A DNA stretch of 64,000 nucleotides from Lepidurus packardi. Its lineage: Eukaryota > Arthropoda > Branchiopoda > Notostraca > Triopsidae. Made by a program: the position numbers and the translations under genes. Positions 62,191 through 64,000 of this stretch are shown piece after piece. The stretch lies in the NCBI GenBank assembly GCA_023053545.1, contig JAKZAN010000006.1:7321001-7385000 (forward strand), read 5' to 3'. Numbering within the stretch: position 1 is the first letter of the stretch; the number at the start of each line of letters is the position of its first letter. Under the pieces are notes generated by a model. That model had not been told where the DNA came from, did no database searches, and worked only from the letters and a program-made list of their open reading frames with translations.

Positions 62191-62886
62191 TTATTTTTTG
62201 GCGCGAAAAATCTGTAGTCGTTAGTCTTTCTGTTTAGTTACGTAGAGCTAATCAATTTACCAGTGCCTAACTCGTCCCCAAACGGGGATGGCTTTCAACT
62301 GTAATTTCGTTTCTTTTTTTCGTTTGGAAGAGTTTCTTGGAGTTCCATGCAGCAAAAGCGTGAGTTGCAAGCAGGGGTAGGGGGTGTGCCGCACTCCAAT
62401 TATTTATTAACGCGAGCTACGTTCGGAAATGGCCAATAGGTATCCTCGGATCTCCGGGTCTCAGGGAACTTCAAAGGAAACAACAATTTCTTATCTGTAC
62501 ATTTTGATTAAGGTCCCCACAAGACGGGGGCCATTCCGTGGATGCTGCCAGGAAGGGTCAATTTCAGGGCCTTAATGGGGTTAAACGTGACAGGTGCTTG
62601 GGAATCCGGGGTGGCCGTTGACAGCAGAGAAAAAGCAAGTCCTTTTTCTTTGATCCTTGGGACCCACCCTGAAATTGGTCTTTCTGTTCACTGTGCGTTC
62701 AAATGGCGATATACGACCCCGGAGTGATGGGTTGATCTATATATATTATGGTTTTGGGGGGAGAAACTGTTGTACTATTGGCTTATTGTTGCGCCATGTT
62801 AAACAAACAAAAAGAAAGAATAAGAAGATGTGAGCTCTTGTTTTGGCTATAAAAAATGCAAGAAAAGTTCTTGACGAGCGTTGGGA

Positions 62887-62899
62887 GGGGGGGGGGGGG
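62887..62899. repeat. Poly-G run
   Basis: About 13 consecutive guanines in an otherwise AT-rich region. A similar G-rich run lies near 25566-25581. Confidence 0.85.
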
Positions 62900-63259
62900 A
62901 GTTTGAGAATTCTTGGGTTTCTGGTGTGGCAATACTGATGTAATGCTAGCATTGTTGCATGGGGACAGATGTATTGTTTTCAGATAGACTTGAGTGATAG
63001 TCAAATGAAATGGAGTTTGCTGGGGCCGAAGACGTGGAAGGTTTGCATAGAAATGGAAGCGATTGGATGGTGAAAGTAGATATGCAAATTGTGCAAGTGA
63101 AATATACAGGCGTCTTCTTTCGCTCCCAGACCAGCTTGAACGCCGATTCTATGGCGACGTTTACCACAGTTGCGGATATATCTCTATGAATTTTTTTAAA
63201 AAAATATGCAGTAGATGCTGCTTATTGCGATCACGTTTGTTCAGTGAATATTGATTATA

Positions 63260-63540
63260 TTAAACCTGGAATCTAATAACCGAAAATCGGTTACTGGGTT
63301 GTTTAAACCAAAGAAATAAAGCATCGTCTAGTTTTTGACACTTTTCCACACGTTTCCTTTTTCTAGATTCACTAGACCTACTATTGTTTATTTCGTAAGT
63401 ATTTTTCAACAATTTTGATGGAGATGAGTGAGAAATTCCTAATTCAACGGCCGCTTCCCTTTGCGGCAAATATTTTACATTTAACTTGTCGTAAGTTTTC
63501 AATGAGACGCAACTTCTCTTTTACAGTTAACCAACACTTT
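63260..63540 (-). pseudogene. Tigger/pogo-type transposase relic (CENP-B-like HTH part)
   Basis: On the minus strand the frame encodes REAAVELGISHSSPSKLLKN, then SRKRKRVEKCQKLDDALFLW and FKQ. This is the layout of the CENP-B/Tigger DNA-binding half: a psq-type helix-turn-helix, a basic linker, then the start of the second HTH. Just upstream, LTVKEKLRLIENL lies in another frame, and the likely start ATGGCGACGAAC is in a third. At least two frameshifts have therefore occurred. The frame stops after FSVIRFQV, and no DDE catalytic domain follows. I could not find terminal inverted repeats. It is a dead fragment of a Tc1/mariner-superfamily element. Confidence 0.7.
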
Positions 63541-63701
63541 TTTTGTTCGTCGCCATTTTTATATAACCACTCGTCTAAACACAACTAACACTGCGCCTTT
63601 GAAGCCTACTCCCACGCTTAGGTAGGGCTCTCGACACGATATCCCTTCTAATTTTCCCAGTCAATTGAAGGAACCTGTCATTCAGTTATGTAACGGCAAC
63701 G

Positions 63702-63938
63702 CGACACAAGGATTCGACAAAAGGATTCCGTGTACCCGACACAAGGACGCCGGGCCCGACAAAAGGACGCAAGGTCCATAATCTTTTAAGGGACCAATAG
63801 AATTTCGTGTTTGAAAAGTCTCTGCTCGTTGGTTAGCGCCAAGTAGAAATTGTTTAAGCCGTATTCAAAAATAGGTTAGGTTAGGCGTCCTTCTGTCGGG
63901 AACACGGAGTCCTTCTGTCGAGTCGTCCTTGTGTCGAC
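63702..63938. repeat. Inverted repeat with CGACA-A-AAGGA motif arms
   Basis: The left arm (63702-63751) and right arm (63884-63938) are near-complementary over about 50 bases around a 132-bp spacer. Both are built from repeats of CGACA(A/C/G)AAGGA(C/T), and both carry CCGTGT(A/T)CCCGACA. A further copy of the motif lies just inside the left arm. This could be the ends of a small DNA transposon or MITE, or a hairpin-forming element. A target-site duplication was not identified. Confidence 0.7.
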
Positions 63939-64000
63939 TTCCCTGAATAACCTGATCATTTAAATGACTGGTGAGTTTGGAAGCGATTTCTCTGTAAGCG

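Larger units (their letters stand above)
58681..63259. other. Probable first intron or intergenic DNA after the CASP/CUX exon
   Basis: No second CASP/CUX exon is seen. A plus-strand frame at about 59273-59370 is lysine/arginine-rich and ends at AAG|GTTTGT; it does not match CASP and is not called. A CTCTCGCTCTCGCTCGCTC stretch near 61585 is a GAGA-like run. A local duplication near 62042-62190 and a poly-G run near 62887-62899 are listed or visible. Confidence 0.45.

Overview
The window looks like arthropod nuclear DNA, most likely from a small-genome crustacean of the Daphnia type. This rests on gene content and structure and was not checked against a database. The genes are close-packed and carry many GT-AG introns of about 50-75 bp. 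The products are animal proteins: GH37 trehalase, Orai channels, YTHDC1, PLGRKT, MRPS33 and SMKR1. I reconstructed coding exons by hand from splice sites and remembered family sequences. For nearly every gene the exon lengths add up to an intact reading frame.

Left part (1-25 kb), gene-dense. Plus strand: SEPSECS (selenocysteine synthesis), NOG1/GTPBP4 (60S ribosome GTPase), then PLGRKT. Minus strand: a decayed phosphatidylserine decarboxylase (PISD) copy with two in-frame stops, a frameshift and a lost pyruvoyl serine; YTHDC1 (m6A reader); CDC123 (eIF2 assembly), with a hAT-type MITE in one intron; a membrane-anchored trehalase; MRPS33, split by an unusually large 2.4 kb intron; and a secreted inhibitory-type serpin.

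Middle (25-43 kb), gene-poor. The only gene I recognise is the last exon of a small lysine-rich protein (SMKR1-like) near 34 kb. The stretch also holds a TA microsatellite of about 313 bp and small repeats.

Right-centre (43-55 kb), dense again: a GT92 (DUF23) Golgi glycosyltransferase, a UDP-galactose-type transporter (SLC35A2 family, a plausible donor-sugar supplier for such enzymes), two tandem Orai paralogues with altered gating residues, and NUP88.

Right end (55-64 kb): mostly noncoding. It contains a likely first exon of the CASP/CUX (cut) gene behind a palindromic CRE, a 186-bp tandem duplication, a Tigger/pogo transposase relic, and an inverted repeat built from a short CGACA-A-AAGGA motif.

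The most unusual items are the dead PISD copy and the tandem Orai pair. No CRISPR array or bacterial-type system is present, and I found no convincing tRNA or rRNA gene.
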